Below the pieces are notes generated by a model. The model did not search any database. It was not told where the DNA came from and was given only the letters and a program-made list of their open reading frames with translations. This document shows, in pieces, positions 35,657 through 44,875 of a stretch of 64,000 bases of DNA. The translations under genes and the position numbers were made by a program. Source of the DNA: Sphingorhabdus lutea (GTDB lineage Bacteria; Pseudomonadota; Alphaproteobacteria; Sphingomonadales; Sphingomonadaceae); NCBI RefSeq assembly GCF_001889025.1, contig NZ_CP018154.1:186001-250000 (forward strand), written 5' to 3'. Each line of letters starts with the position of its first letter. Position 1 is the first letter of the stretch.

Positions 35657-36708
35657 ATAAATATCGCATCACCCATATAAATAATGACCCCAATCTTGGC
35701 GGGGTGAATAATGGACTTAAATTTTTTAACAGCCCGCCAATTTCCGACCATTTTGACAGCAAAGTGGTGCATATTAAAAATAATCATTTTATCGCGTCGG
35801 AAATGAACAGCGATATTATCATCCTGCATCATGCGTTAAATTGGAAAAGCATGCCCTTTATTTACAGTCTGAAAAAGCGCAATCCTCATGCTTTTTTGGT
35901 TTGGAATGATCATCATTATATTGGTGATTGGGAAAAATATCATGTTAAAAATCAAAGCAGATTTCGCATGATGGTCAAAATCTGCTGTGCCTTGGTCGAC
36001 CATATTATATGCGTATCGGACGCACAGGCACGTTGGTATATAAGTTTCGCCCCACAATTTAAGCATAAAATTTCGGTCATAAACCCCTGTACCAGCAAAA
36101 ATGAATTGCTTCAGCTGCCGCCGCCGGACTTTGCAATTGGCAAGCCGCTTATCATCGGCGCATTGGGCCGTTTTTGCTTTGCCAAGGGTTTTGACACAAT
36201 GATAAAGGCATTTAATATGCTGCCTTCTCATTGTTCTCATCAACTTTTAATAGGCGGATTTGGGCCCGATGAACAACAATATCGCAAATATGCGGGTAAC
36301 AATCCCAAAATTATTTTTGATGGCCGTGTTGATGATGTTGCATCATTTATGGCGCGGTGCGATGTGATGTTAATCCCATCGCGATATGAAACATTTGGCA
36401 GCGTGGCCACCGAATCCATGATGGCGGCGCGCCCAATCATCACATCCTATGGTGGGGGATTGCCCGACCAAGTGGGCAATGGTGGGGTTAGTATAGATTG
36501 CACCGATCCGCAAATTATGGCCGATATGCTGGCGAATATTTCGTCGCTGCCCTTGCATAATATGGCAATGGCCGGCAGGGAACAGGTCCGCCACAGCTAT
36601 CGCGAACGGGTTGGCCAATGGCTTAATTTTTGCAGCGAAGTTACTGGATTAAATGTTGACGCAGATAAAAATAATCAAAATGGCCTGATGCATATTATGG
36701 CGGCATGA
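35653..36708 (+). CDS. Family 4 glycosyltransferase
   Basis: A 351-residue GT-B fold protein with an ATGA overlap with the preceding gene. GALGRFCFAKGFDTMIKAF (about 176-194), DGRVDDVASFMARCDVMLIPSRYETFGSVATESMMA (about 223-258, with the EX7E-type Glu pair) and GGLPDQVGNGG are typical of GT4. The N-terminal NNDPNLGGVNNGLKFF is also typical. It adds a sugar with retention of configuration to the repeat unit. Confidence 0.88.
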   Translation: MNKYRITHINNDPNLGGVNNGLKFFNSPPISDHFDSKVVHIKNNHFIASEMNSDIIILHHALNWKSMPFIYSLKKRNPHAFLVWNDHHYIGDWEKYHVKNQSRFRMMVKICCALVDHIICVSDAQARWYISFAPQFKHKISVINPCTSKNELLQLPPPDFAIGKPLIIGALGRFCFAKGFDTMIKAFNMLPSHCSHQLLIGGFGPDEQQYRKYAGNNPKIIFDGRVDDVASFMARCDVMLIPSRYETFGSVATESMMAARPIITSYGGGLPDQVGNGGVSIDCTDPQIMADMLANISSLPLHNMAMAGREQVRHSYRERVGQWLNFCSEVTGLNVDADKNNQNGLMHIMAA

Positions 36709-36715
36709 CCCCATT

Positions 36716-37996
36716 TTATGCGGCATTTTTGGGGATGCGAAACCCCATGCCGATTAAAATCAATGCCGGCCAATATTGATATGCCAAAATTTCTAAATTT
36801 TCGCCAAAACTATATAACCATAAAATAACCATCATGATGAATGATGATATTAAAGTGCGATTTTTTGGGCGCATAAGCGCGCGCCATAAAAGATAAAGGC
36901 TGCTCAACAACATGGGCGCGGCAAGGCAGATTAACCCCAAAAGCCCTTTTACAAATAATAATCCATACCAGCTATGATGGCTGCCAATGGGCATATATTC
37001 CACCATATGCGGCCCGCGTTCAACCACCGCATGGCCAAACCAATATGCCTCCCCCTGCCACCGTTCCACGGCAATGCGTCCCAATGCGGCGCGAACACGG
37101 CTGCTATCTGCGCGCGCGCCTTCAAATCCGGCGCGGGCATCATTTATAGCGGTAATAATATCCTGCGCGAATAATGCGCCAAATAATGCGCCAAAACCCA
37201 ATAAAAACCAAAATTTTATGTCTCTATGTCCCTTAATCAATATGGGCAGGGCAAGGATGATGATCAATGCCAAAATGGCAAGGCGCGATTGGCTTAACAA
37301 CATCATCAATAAAAATGCCGTGGCCGCCAATATTTTATGTTTTTTCTCCCGTGCCTTTACCAAAATATAAAAATATATCAGCGATATTAAGCCTGCCGCT
37401 GGTGACCAAGGAGAGAAAAATTGCCACCGCGCCGTGCCCGCGCCCGGTTCAATCGTATATAATGTTGCGGCAAAATATTCCGGCCCCGGCCCGCCAATGA
37501 CCTTTAATGGTGAAACATATAAAATTTGCGGCAAACCGGCAAAGGGGGCAGCGATGAATAAAGGGATAAGAAACAGGCTAATCCTGCCTAATTTAATAAT
37601 GGATCGATCAATGGCGACCGCGCGTATTGGCAACATCGCCCCTGCCATGATGAAAATCGCAATTAACGCCCATCCCTTTGCCCAACCGATGGATGATTTA
37701 ATGGTCGCACCGGTTCCCATATTCCAATTTCCATGCCCCACAATTAACACGATTAACATGAAAATCATGGAAATAGGCCATAACCAGATAAGGGCATTGA
37801 CCCTGTGTAATTGTCCGGATTTGGGTAGATAATCGCTGGCAAAGGCTTTCCAACAAATTAAACCCAGCAACACCCAGCCCAATACAGGACCAACAACATA
37901 AAGCCCGCCAATCAGCCAAAAGCCCCATGTCCATATGATGGCCCCGCAGATCAGCCTTTCGGCAAAATCTTGTCGAGGATAAGAGGACGAAACCAT
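36716..37996 (-). CDS. O-antigen ligase/Wzy-type polymerase-like membrane protein
   Basis: A 426-residue protein with about ten to twelve hydrophobic segments and a large loop (about 280-340) containing ARADSSRVRAALG and SHHSWYGLLFVKG, the pattern of Wzy/WaaL-family proteins. It should polymerise repeat units in the periplasm. It overlaps the Wzz-like gene by 46 bases. Polymerase versus ligase cannot be separated by sequence; the neighbouring Wza and Wzz favour polymerase. Confidence 0.78.
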   Translation of the reverse strand: MVSSSYPRQDFAERLICGAIIWTWGFWLIGGLYVVGPVLGWVLLGLICWKAFASDYLPKSGQLHRVNALIWLWPISMIFMLIVLIVGHGNWNMGTGATIKSSIGWAKGWALIAIFIMAGAMLPIRAVAIDRSIIKLGRISLFLIPLFIAAPFAGLPQILYVSPLKVIGGPGPEYFAATLYTIEPGAGTARWQFFSPWSPAAGLISLIYFYILVKAREKKHKILAATAFLLMMLLSQSRLAILALIIILALPILIKGHRDIKFWFLLGFGALFGALFAQDIITAINDARAGFEGARADSSRVRAALGRIAVERWQGEAYWFGHAVVERGPHMVEYMPIGSHHSWYGLLFVKGLLGLICLAAPMLLSSLYLLWRALMRPKNRTLISSFIMMVILWLYSFGENLEILAYQYWPALILIGMGFRIPKNAA

Positions 37997-39366
37997 AATA
38001 TCACAAACCCAATAAGTAAGAAAATTGTTGCCGCAATGGCGCCGACTAATGTCATTAAAATGGATGGCGAGGATGGGCTTTTTGCCAATGTCGGCTCTTC
38101 CAATATTTGCACCAATGGATAGGATGAAAATGGATCCATCTTGCTGGTATCCAACCGTGCCAAGGCGGATGAAAATACCGCCTCTGCGACGCGCAAATCA
38201 CGTTGTAATTCGGCCAATATGGCTGCTTTTTCAATCAATTCAGGCGTTTCGGATTTTAATGAACGTAATTGGCGTCTAACCGTGGATAGGCTGGAGGAGG
38301 CGGAGCTAGCGCTGGCGCGTTGCATGACCATATTACCCATTAAACCGCTGCGTGAATCCGTCACCGATAAATCGGCAAATTTATCAACATCTGCCCCCCT
38401 CATACCGGTAAGTTTGCTGCCGCGTGCGCGATAATCCCCGGCCAGGCTATTTACCTGTTCACGTGCCTCTACCACCTCGGGGTGATTAACGCCCAAGGTT
38501 GAGCTTGCCTTGGCATAGCGCACCTTTGCATCGGCATGTTGGGCCAACATTGCCTGAAATTCAGGGTCGCCTTTTAACACCATGGCGTTTCTGGCCATGC
38601 GCGGGCTGCTTTGTATGGATGATGTGATGCTGCCGCTGGCCGCATGTTGGCCATTTGCATCGGCTTCCAACGAACGGGCACGTTCTTTTAAATTTTCAAT
38701 GGCAGTAAATTTACTGTCAAATTGGTCCATGGAAACCAGACCGCTTTTGCCCTGAAATTCAAATAATCTGGCCTGTGCTTCCTTTACCTTTGTTTCCAAC
38801 CGCGCAATATTGATACGGTCGCTCGCTTCACGTTTCGCAGCTTCGTCTTGGCGTAAATTGTCAAGCCCCAGTAAAAATGCATCGCGCAATTTACGCGCCT
38901 GTATCTGTGCCTTTTTCGGATCTGTCGCATCCAATGACACTTCAATTAAATTGGTTTGGTCCACCAATTTCACATTTGGCTTGCCAAAAGTACGGGCCTC
39001 TTCATCACTTAAACCCTCTGTGGCTCGATCCATGGTAATATCGGCCAATAATAAACGTTTATAGCTTTCGGTTGGGCTTAATGTCGCGCTGCTAAATGCC
39101 GATGTTGATGAAGAGCTGGCCTGTCCAATTGATTCCAGGTTTAACGAACTTCCCACGCCATTGCCGGGCAAAATCATGGTGAAATTGCTTTGATAATATC
39201 GCGGCGCAACTGCCAGATAAATTAAACATATCGCCCATAAAATAATGATATTTGCCGATACAAATAAAATATAACGGCGCAATCTGTTATCATCAATTTT
39301 ACCGCGTCTAGCCCATGATAAAAATTGCGATAATTTATCTGGAATGATGATTTTTTCATGTTTCAT
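37951..39366 (-). CDS. Wzz-like polysaccharide chain-length/co-polymerase protein
   Basis: A 471-residue protein with a membrane helix at about 30-52, a long periplasmic coiled-coil region (about 160-400; for example ARLETKVKEAQARLFEFQ) and a second helix near 440-462. This is the PCP architecture. No C-terminal tyrosine kinase domain or Walker motif is present, and no separate BY-kinase gene is in the locus. It overlaps the Wza-like gene by four bases. Confidence 0.85.
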   Translation of the reverse strand: MKHEKIIIPDKLSQFLSWARRGKIDDNRLRRYILFVSANIIILWAICLIYLAVAPRYYQSNFTMILPGNGVGSSLNLESIGQASSSSTSAFSSATLSPTESYKRLLLADITMDRATEGLSDEEARTFGKPNVKLVDQTNLIEVSLDATDPKKAQIQARKLRDAFLLGLDNLRQDEAAKREASDRINIARLETKVKEAQARLFEFQGKSGLVSMDQFDSKFTAIENLKERARSLEADANGQHAASGSITSSIQSSPRMARNAMVLKGDPEFQAMLAQHADAKVRYAKASSTLGVNHPEVVEAREQVNSLAGDYRARGSKLTGMRGADVDKFADLSVTDSRSGLMGNMVMQRASASSASSSLSTVRRQLRSLKSETPELIEKAAILAELQRDLRVAEAVFSSALARLDTSKMDPFSSYPLVQILEEPTLAKSPSSPSILMTLVGAIAATIFLLIGFVILWFRPLILDKILPKG

Positions 39367-40592
39367 TGTGCCACCTTGCTTAAAATAATCGCTGGGGTGA
39401 CTGTGTCGGTCATCATGCCCAAAATTTCCCGAAAATTGGTCATGCCGCTGTCATAACAGGCGACTGAATCATTGGGCATTAAATATGGGGTCACAAAATC
39501 ACGATCGGCGCGGTGGATTAAATCCTCTATACGCCGCCGAATGACAATGCTTTGCCCATTTATGGGGTTACGCGACACCAAAACCGCCCAACGGTCCGAC
39601 GCCATGGCCGACCCGCCCACACAATTGCCGCTGACCAATGCATCCATCATTGTGGTGCCATAGGGCAGGCTGGTGCTTTCTTTGCCAATGGCCGCGCCCG
39701 CATTATTATTTGCCGAACGGGTCAGGTTAGAGATGAAAATACGAATGCCCGGTGCAGTAATCGCGCTTGGCCGGATTAAATCCTTGTCCGCACAATTTCT
39801 GCTGGGCACGATAATCCTATCTCCATCGGCAAGGGCAATATCAGGCACATTGCCGCCGCTTAAAACCGCCGACATATCAACCACCGCCCATTTATTGTTC
39901 CGCACGATATAAATTTGCGAAATATTGGCATCGGGTCGCACCCCGCCCGCCGCCTGTAATGCGGGGGCCACCGTGCGCATGCCGTTAAAATCACCAATTG
40001 CCATACGCAGGGACGATGCTGCCTTGCTTTCGGCGCTGCGTTCCGCAACCCGGCGATTGCCCGGGCTAAACACTGCGCCGCTCATCTGCACATTTATCGA
40101 ACCATGCTCCACCAATATCAATTGTACAATAGAGCTTAATGGCCGCGCCATGCCCTGTGCCACCATAAAATTAGTGATTGTTCGTTCCGCCGCCATCACA
40201 TTTTGTCCGGCAATATTGATCGGTGGCAATCCAGGAAGATATAAATTGCCATCGGCGTTAATAACATAAATATTGGACAATCTGTCCTTATCACCCAATA
40301 TCCGCACCGCCAGTTGGTCGCCGCTGCCTAAAATGGGGGTGGCGGAAATAATGGATCTATCCTCTGCGCCGGTAAGGCCAAGGTCGCTTGGCTGAAATAT
40401 TTTTTTGTGACAGGTTAAATTTGCCCGATTTGCATATTCGACATCATATCGATCATCATGAACAGGGTCTATTTGTTCCGGCATCCAATAAGCGCCAACC
40501 GGATTATGCGGTTTTTGCACGGTGACACAGCCGCTTAAGGAAAATAAGCCGCATATCATGGCAATATATGTATAAATTTGGTCCTGTTTCAT
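39363..40592 (-). CDS. Wza-like polysaccharide export lipoprotein
   Basis: A 409-residue protein with start taken at ATG 40592, preceded by an AGGGA ribosome site; an ATG seven codons earlier is possible. The N-terminus ends in the lipobox LSGC, so it is an outer-membrane lipoprotein. The poly-export domain (GSGDQLAVRILGDKD... INADGNLYLPGLPPINIAGQ, about 90-140) and later SLBB-like repeats (about 155-260) are seen. It forms the outer-membrane export channel for the polymer. Confidence 0.85.
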   Translation of the reverse strand: MKQDQIYTYIAMICGLFSLSGCVTVQKPHNPVGAYWMPEQIDPVHDDRYDVEYANRANLTCHKKIFQPSDLGLTGAEDRSIISATPILGSGDQLAVRILGDKDRLSNIYVINADGNLYLPGLPPINIAGQNVMAAERTITNFMVAQGMARPLSSIVQLILVEHGSINVQMSGAVFSPGNRRVAERSAESKAASSLRMAIGDFNGMRTVAPALQAAGGVRPDANISQIYIVRNNKWAVVDMSAVLSGGNVPDIALADGDRIIVPSRNCADKDLIRPSAITAPGIRIFISNLTRSANNNAGAAIGKESTSLPYGTTMMDALVSGNCVGGSAMASDRWAVLVSRNPINGQSIVIRRRIEDLIHRADRDFVTPYLMPNDSVACYDSGMTNFREILGMMTDTVTPAIILSKVAQ

Positions 40593-40841
40593 CTTTTGTC
40601 CCTGCATGGTCAATTGCGCGAAATTTCAATCAACCCTATGAATTGCAAGGGGCGTGCCAATTATCATATATTGGTAAGATGCTGTAATATATAAATAAAA
40701 ATATTATGAAAGAGACATATAATTGACGCTAGTCATTATATTGACTATCTCATATGTCATTATTTTGGCCCTTTATATATTCTATATGCGCCATTTATGC
40801 ATTTTGCATAATGCCAAAAAAAGGGACAGGAAATCCCATTT

Positions 40842-41013
40842 CTAATGGATAGTCTGCTTGCCGCTCAAAATTCTGATCAAATTAGCAGCTTCTGCTCTCA
40901 ACTCCTCCGACAGACGCTTGTCGCCCGCCATTGATTCCAGACGCTTTATTGTATTTGGCCAATGCCACTTTCCAGTTCTTTGTGATCTGCTCATTTAATT
41001 CACCCCGATTCAT
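40842..41013 (-). pseudogene. Small reading frame broken by a one-base shift
   Basis: Read on the minus strand, the frame from ATG 41013 gives MNRGELNEQITKNWKVALAK and then degenerates. The other frame, ending at TAG 40842, gives RLESMAGDKRLSEELRAEAA and NLIRILSGKQTIH. Removing one A from the AAA at 40945-40947 joins them into a sensible, charged, helical protein of about 56 residues. This could be a recent mutation or a sequencing error in a homopolymer. No known family recognised. Confidence 0.4.
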
Positions 41014-41121
41014 AAAAATCTTTGAAACCTATATTTTCATCCTCTTGTTAATAGCTTGTAATAATACAGCATCATAATCATTTCTATAATTGACGCAGCA
41101 AAGCATTGTAAAAAAAAGGCC

Positions 41122-41154
41122 AAAAAAAAGGGACGTTATTACCCGCCCCTTTTT
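41122..41154. terminator. Hairpin terminator after the outer-membrane barrel gene
   Basis: AAAAAAAAGGG(A)CG and CG(C)CCCTTTTT flank a short loop (TTATTACC), giving a stem with an A-run on one side and T-run on the other, so it can stop transcription from either strand. It lies 24 bases beyond the stop of the minus-strand gene. Confidence 0.7.
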
Positions 41155-41177
41155 GATAATTTCTATCATTATTTAGA

Positions 41178-44100
41178 TTAGAATTTGCCAAGTAAGTTAA
41201 TGAAAGGCCCATGGCTGGTATAGCTTTGGTCGGTTAAATCATCAGAGAAATCTGATAATGAATAGCCCACGCCAACTTTTACATTATTGCCCAATTTCCG
41301 ATACACCGTTCCCAATGCGCCAAATCGTTTATCATCGGCCAATTCAACCCACAGGCCGCGTCCTTCCAATGAAATATCCCAATGATCATCGGCATGGAAA
41401 TCTGCGCGAATAACGCCCAAATGCGCATCGGATTTTACGAAAATATCGCTATCCCGGCTAAGTGATACTTTGCCCGAACGATATCCATATTTACCGCCAA
41501 TGGTCAACCAATTGGTCAAATCATAATTCACGTCAATATTGGCAATTTTTGATTGCTGTTTCGGGCTTTCAATTTCGCCGCTGCCCGTGACCTGACCTGC
41601 TGGCCCTAAATCTTCGAAAAAGGTAAAGCGGACAAGGGCATTTAACCGTTCATTATTGATCGGGCGATAGGCGAAACCGGCCATTGCCTCGGTATATTCT
41701 GCGGCACGAATGGACGCGCTGTCATTATCCGCGCGGGCAATATTTAATCGGCCCAATGCGCTCCAGTCCGGATTGACATTATAATTTATGTCGCTGCGGA
41801 ATAAAGTTACGGTTTGATCGCGGCCATTGCCTTTTTCTCTGCGAATTTCGACTGAACTGCCCAATTTGACATTTTCATCCTGCCAACCAAGGCCGATGCT
41901 GCCCGCAGTGCGTTTGAACAATCCCGTCGTTGCATCGTCAATTCGGCCATTCTCAAAACTACCCGTAATGGAAAGTTTTTCAATCGGATCAAATTTCAAT
42001 CCATAGGCGCGTGATAATGATGGCGCTGTGCCGCCCATGCCAACACGGTTTTCACCATATATGGACAGGCTGTCACTGAAACGGTGGCGCGCACCCAAAG
42101 TTAAATTACCTCTGTTTGAACGGGTAAAGATATTTTGTGTGTCCAATCCGGTATCGGTGCGGTCCGCGAACAGCGCATAGCCAATATATGCCTCTGAACC
42201 TTCGCCATAGCGGTGGTTTAATTGGACATCCGCGCCCAATCCGCCCGAACCACCCGATATTTCACTGGCCAATGACAATTTTTCGGTAAGCTCCGCCTTT
42301 ACCCCGCCGCCAATACGGTCATTTCTATTGCGGGTGGAATCATGATCCAATGTTGCCTGACCAAATCCAAATAAGGACCAGTTTTTCATCATTGGGGCAT
42401 ATTCTAATTCCAATGCAGCATCGGTGCGGCTGCCATCTTGGACGCTATTATATAAAAGCCCCGGCGTGCGGTCTTCATATCTGACCCCCAATTTGGCGGT
42501 GACATTTGCGCTGCCCATAGCCCCGCCAGTGACCAAATCAAATGTGCCGGTTTTGCTATCTCCCGTTCCTGCTGATAATAGCTGATCATATTTTACCGAA
42601 ATGGAGGATTTTTCGCCCACGGGCGCTGCCATGGCGACGCCCCATCTTTCGGTTTGAGACGGGGTTAAGCGCCCTGATGAGGAAAAGCCCTGATCATAAT
42701 GTTCAAAATAAACCGATGCTGTACCCAAATCGCCGCTTTTACCGGCCAATTCGGCAAAATTTACGGCTGCCTCGGTGCGATATGCCTTTGCCTTTACCGA
42801 TGTTCCCGGGCTGACAATGTCGGTAAAGCTAAGCCCGCCATCAACCGAATTAGATTGGCCAAAGCCCGGCCCGTCGGTTTGCGCAACTTCTGCTTTAAAA
42901 TAACTGCCTGCGGTAACACGGACCATGACATCTGCGCCCAACAAGGTTTGGGCGGCTTCCTCCACCGTGTCACGCTGGGCGGTTACGCCGAAACGAACCT
43001 TATCACCAAGCCAGCCTGAACCGCGGCCACCAATGGTATATCCATCCAAATCACCCACGGGCGGCGTATATTCATAACGCACCACCAATACCGGCACATT
43101 TCCGGTGGAGCTGCCCTCACGCACTGCGCTGTCGGTGGCAACGGTAGAGGCCAATGGCTTTACCAATGTAATGCGCCCTTGAAATGGATCAAAATCATAA
43201 TCCTGCTGCGGGTATAAATCGCGGATTTCCAAAATCAATCCGGTTTCACGGTCGCGCACCTCAATGCGCACACGTTCCGACCCAATGGAGACATCCTGAC
43301 GTTTCATAAAATATAATGAACCGCCCGTGCCGCGAAATTCCTCTCGCCCGGGAACAGTGCCAGGATCGGATGCAAAGGCGGTAATTTGCGTCCTGCGTTC
43401 GCCAAAGCTGGTGCTATCCTTGCTATTATAATCTATCAAAGCGCCAAATAATCCGCGATCAAGCTGCGCCAATTCGGCGCCATTAACTTGGGTGACAAAA
43501 TTGCCGATAACAAATTGGCTGTCGTCTTTATTAACGCGAAGATAGAAACGGCCCTGTGTTGGCGCATCCTCGACCAATGTCGAATTGTCGCCATAGGTGG
43601 GATAATATTGATCGCGGTTCAAACGGCGCAATAATTGGCTTGGATCTTTTCGGTCCAAATTGCTGAACAAATCCTTGACCAATGTTTCGCCCGTATCAAC
43701 CGATGCGGTCACACGAACATCATCACCCACCACACCCTTGGCATAAAATGCAGCGCGGCCAATGGCATAGCTGCCCTCGGCCAAACTATCCCCACTCACC
43801 AACGATGCAGGGCCGCTGCCATAGCTTCTGCCCAAGGTTAAATCACCCTGCCCCACAACAAACCAATCATCCTTTGGCGCGGCAAAGCTTTGCGTTGCGC
43901 TTTTTACCTCTTTCCCATTGCGGGTAATTGAAACATGCATTTCGCCATCTTTACGCGACACAATTTGTTGCGCAACAAAACGGCCATCGGTATCAACGGG
44001 CACAAATTGGCCCGAAACGCGGACAATATCGCCCTGCTCCGCATGGCCTGTTACTGTCGCCATTAAACCAGACAATTCAATATTACGGCGTGCTGCCTCA

Positions 44101-44870
44101 TCCACATTACCAAAATTGGGACGCGATACTGGCTCCTGCGCCTTTTTTAATGCCATGCTATTTTCAACAATGGTCAATTCCTGCGGCGTGGTTTCATCAA
44201 ATTTACCATTGGCCCCATATATACGGTAAATATAATAAAGCGCCGATGGGCTGTTATCTGGCACATTCCAACTTGCGCTGCCATTTTCATCGACCGATAT
44301 GATGGCCACTGGTTCAGAATCCGTGCTTTGCGTTGCACGGAAAATGCGCACCTCGCCCTTTTCAATAAAGGCGGGATAGTTGCTATAGCCAAGGAAATTT
44401 ATCGTTTCACCCGCCGCTGCTGTGCGCTCTGAATTCATCATGCCAATGTTTAAAATCGGTGTGACCACCAATGTATCGGCGCGGAATTTTATGTCATGCT
44501 TATCTGTTCGTGCCTTAACAGATTGTTTTTCGGGCGCAGGGGAAGTAGCCGCAGCAATAGCAATGGAGGATGTATTTACAGCAGATTTAACTGGCACATT
44601 TTTATATAATTTGGGTTCATTTTCACCCGTGCCGGCGACAAATATCGTCCCATTTTTTTCATAGGTGCCAGCAACAGCCGACATATCAATAATTTGGGAC
44701 TGTTCCTGACCATTGGCCGAAACGCCGTCCGCCACATCATCATTGGCATATGCCGCCGCCGGTGTCGCCGCGACAGCCACAGCCAACATTGAAGAACGAA
44801 GCGCCCAAATATTGGGGTTGTTATTTTGTTTATTGCTGTTGTTCATTTTGTTTTCCAATATATTTTTCAT
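41178..44870 (-). CDS. Large outer-membrane beta-barrel protein with N-terminal periplasmic/surface domains
   Basis: A 1230-residue exported protein. A signal peptide is visible (MLAVAVAATPAAAYAND, about 28-44). Residues about 130-330 contain Ig-like and carboxypeptidase-regulatory-like segments; from about 335 onward there are many amphipathic strands with G-x-x-x-R/D turns, and the chain ends in Phe (PFINLLGKF), the hallmark of an outer-membrane barrel. GGGGAG, within the last codons of the upstream giant gene, serves as ribosome site, and only five bases separate the two genes. It could anchor or export the repeat protein; no named family is certain. Confidence 0.65.
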   Translation of the reverse strand: MKNILENKMNNSNKQNNNPNIWALRSSMLAVAVAATPAAAYANDDVADGVSANGQEQSQIIDMSAVAGTYEKNGTIFVAGTGENEPKLYKNVPVKSAVNTSSIAIAAATSPAPEKQSVKARTDKHDIKFRADTLVVTPILNIGMMNSERTAAAGETINFLGYSNYPAFIEKGEVRIFRATQSTDSEPVAIISVDENGSASWNVPDNSPSALYYIYRIYGANGKFDETTPQELTIVENSMALKKAQEPVSRPNFGNVDEAARRNIELSGLMATVTGHAEQGDIVRVSGQFVPVDTDGRFVAQQIVSRKDGEMHVSITRNGKEVKSATQSFAAPKDDWFVVGQGDLTLGRSYGSGPASLVSGDSLAEGSYAIGRAAFYAKGVVGDDVRVTASVDTGETLVKDLFSNLDRKDPSQLLRRLNRDQYYPTYGDNSTLVEDAPTQGRFYLRVNKDDSQFVIGNFVTQVNGAELAQLDRGLFGALIDYNSKDSTSFGERRTQITAFASDPGTVPGREEFRGTGGSLYFMKRQDVSIGSERVRIEVRDRETGLILEIRDLYPQQDYDFDPFQGRITLVKPLASTVATDSAVREGSSTGNVPVLVVRYEYTPPVGDLDGYTIGGRGSGWLGDKVRFGVTAQRDTVEEAAQTLLGADVMVRVTAGSYFKAEVAQTDGPGFGQSNSVDGGLSFTDIVSPGTSVKAKAYRTEAAVNFAELAGKSGDLGTASVYFEHYDQGFSSSGRLTPSQTERWGVAMAAPVGEKSSISVKYDQLLSAGTGDSKTGTFDLVTGGAMGSANVTAKLGVRYEDRTPGLLYNSVQDGSRTDAALELEYAPMMKNWSLFGFGQATLDHDSTRNRNDRIGGGVKAELTEKLSLASEISGGSGGLGADVQLNHRYGEGSEAYIGYALFADRTDTGLDTQNIFTRSNRGNLTLGARHRFSDSLSIYGENRVGMGGTAPSLSRAYGLKFDPIEKLSITGSFENGRIDDATTGLFKRTAGSIGLGWQDENVKLGSSVEIRREKGNGRDQTVTLFRSDINYNVNPDWSALGRLNIARADNDSASIRAAEYTEAMAGFAYRPINNERLNALVRFTFFEDLGPAGQVTGSGEIESPKQQSKIANIDVNYDLTNWLTIGGKYGYRSGKVSLSRDSDIFVKSDAHLGVIRADFHADDHWDISLEGRGLWVELADDKRFGALGTVYRKLGNNVKVGVGYSLSDFSDDLTDQSYTSHGPFINLLGKF

Positions 44871-44875
44871 GGCGC

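Larger units (their letters stand above)
40593..41177. other. Intergenic stretch between the export gene and the surface operon
   Basis: About 585 bases without an intact gene. It contains AT-rich sequence that may hold the promoter of the Wza operon (40614-40750), a frameshifted small reading frame (40842-41013) and a terminator (41122-41154). I see no tRNA, insertion sequence ends or other RNA structure. Confidence 0.6.

Noticed and set aside
40593..41177. Insertion sequence remnant in the gap after the exopolysaccharide genes
   Set aside because: No terminal inverted repeats, target duplication or transposase-like residues were visible; the content is a small broken frame and a terminator.
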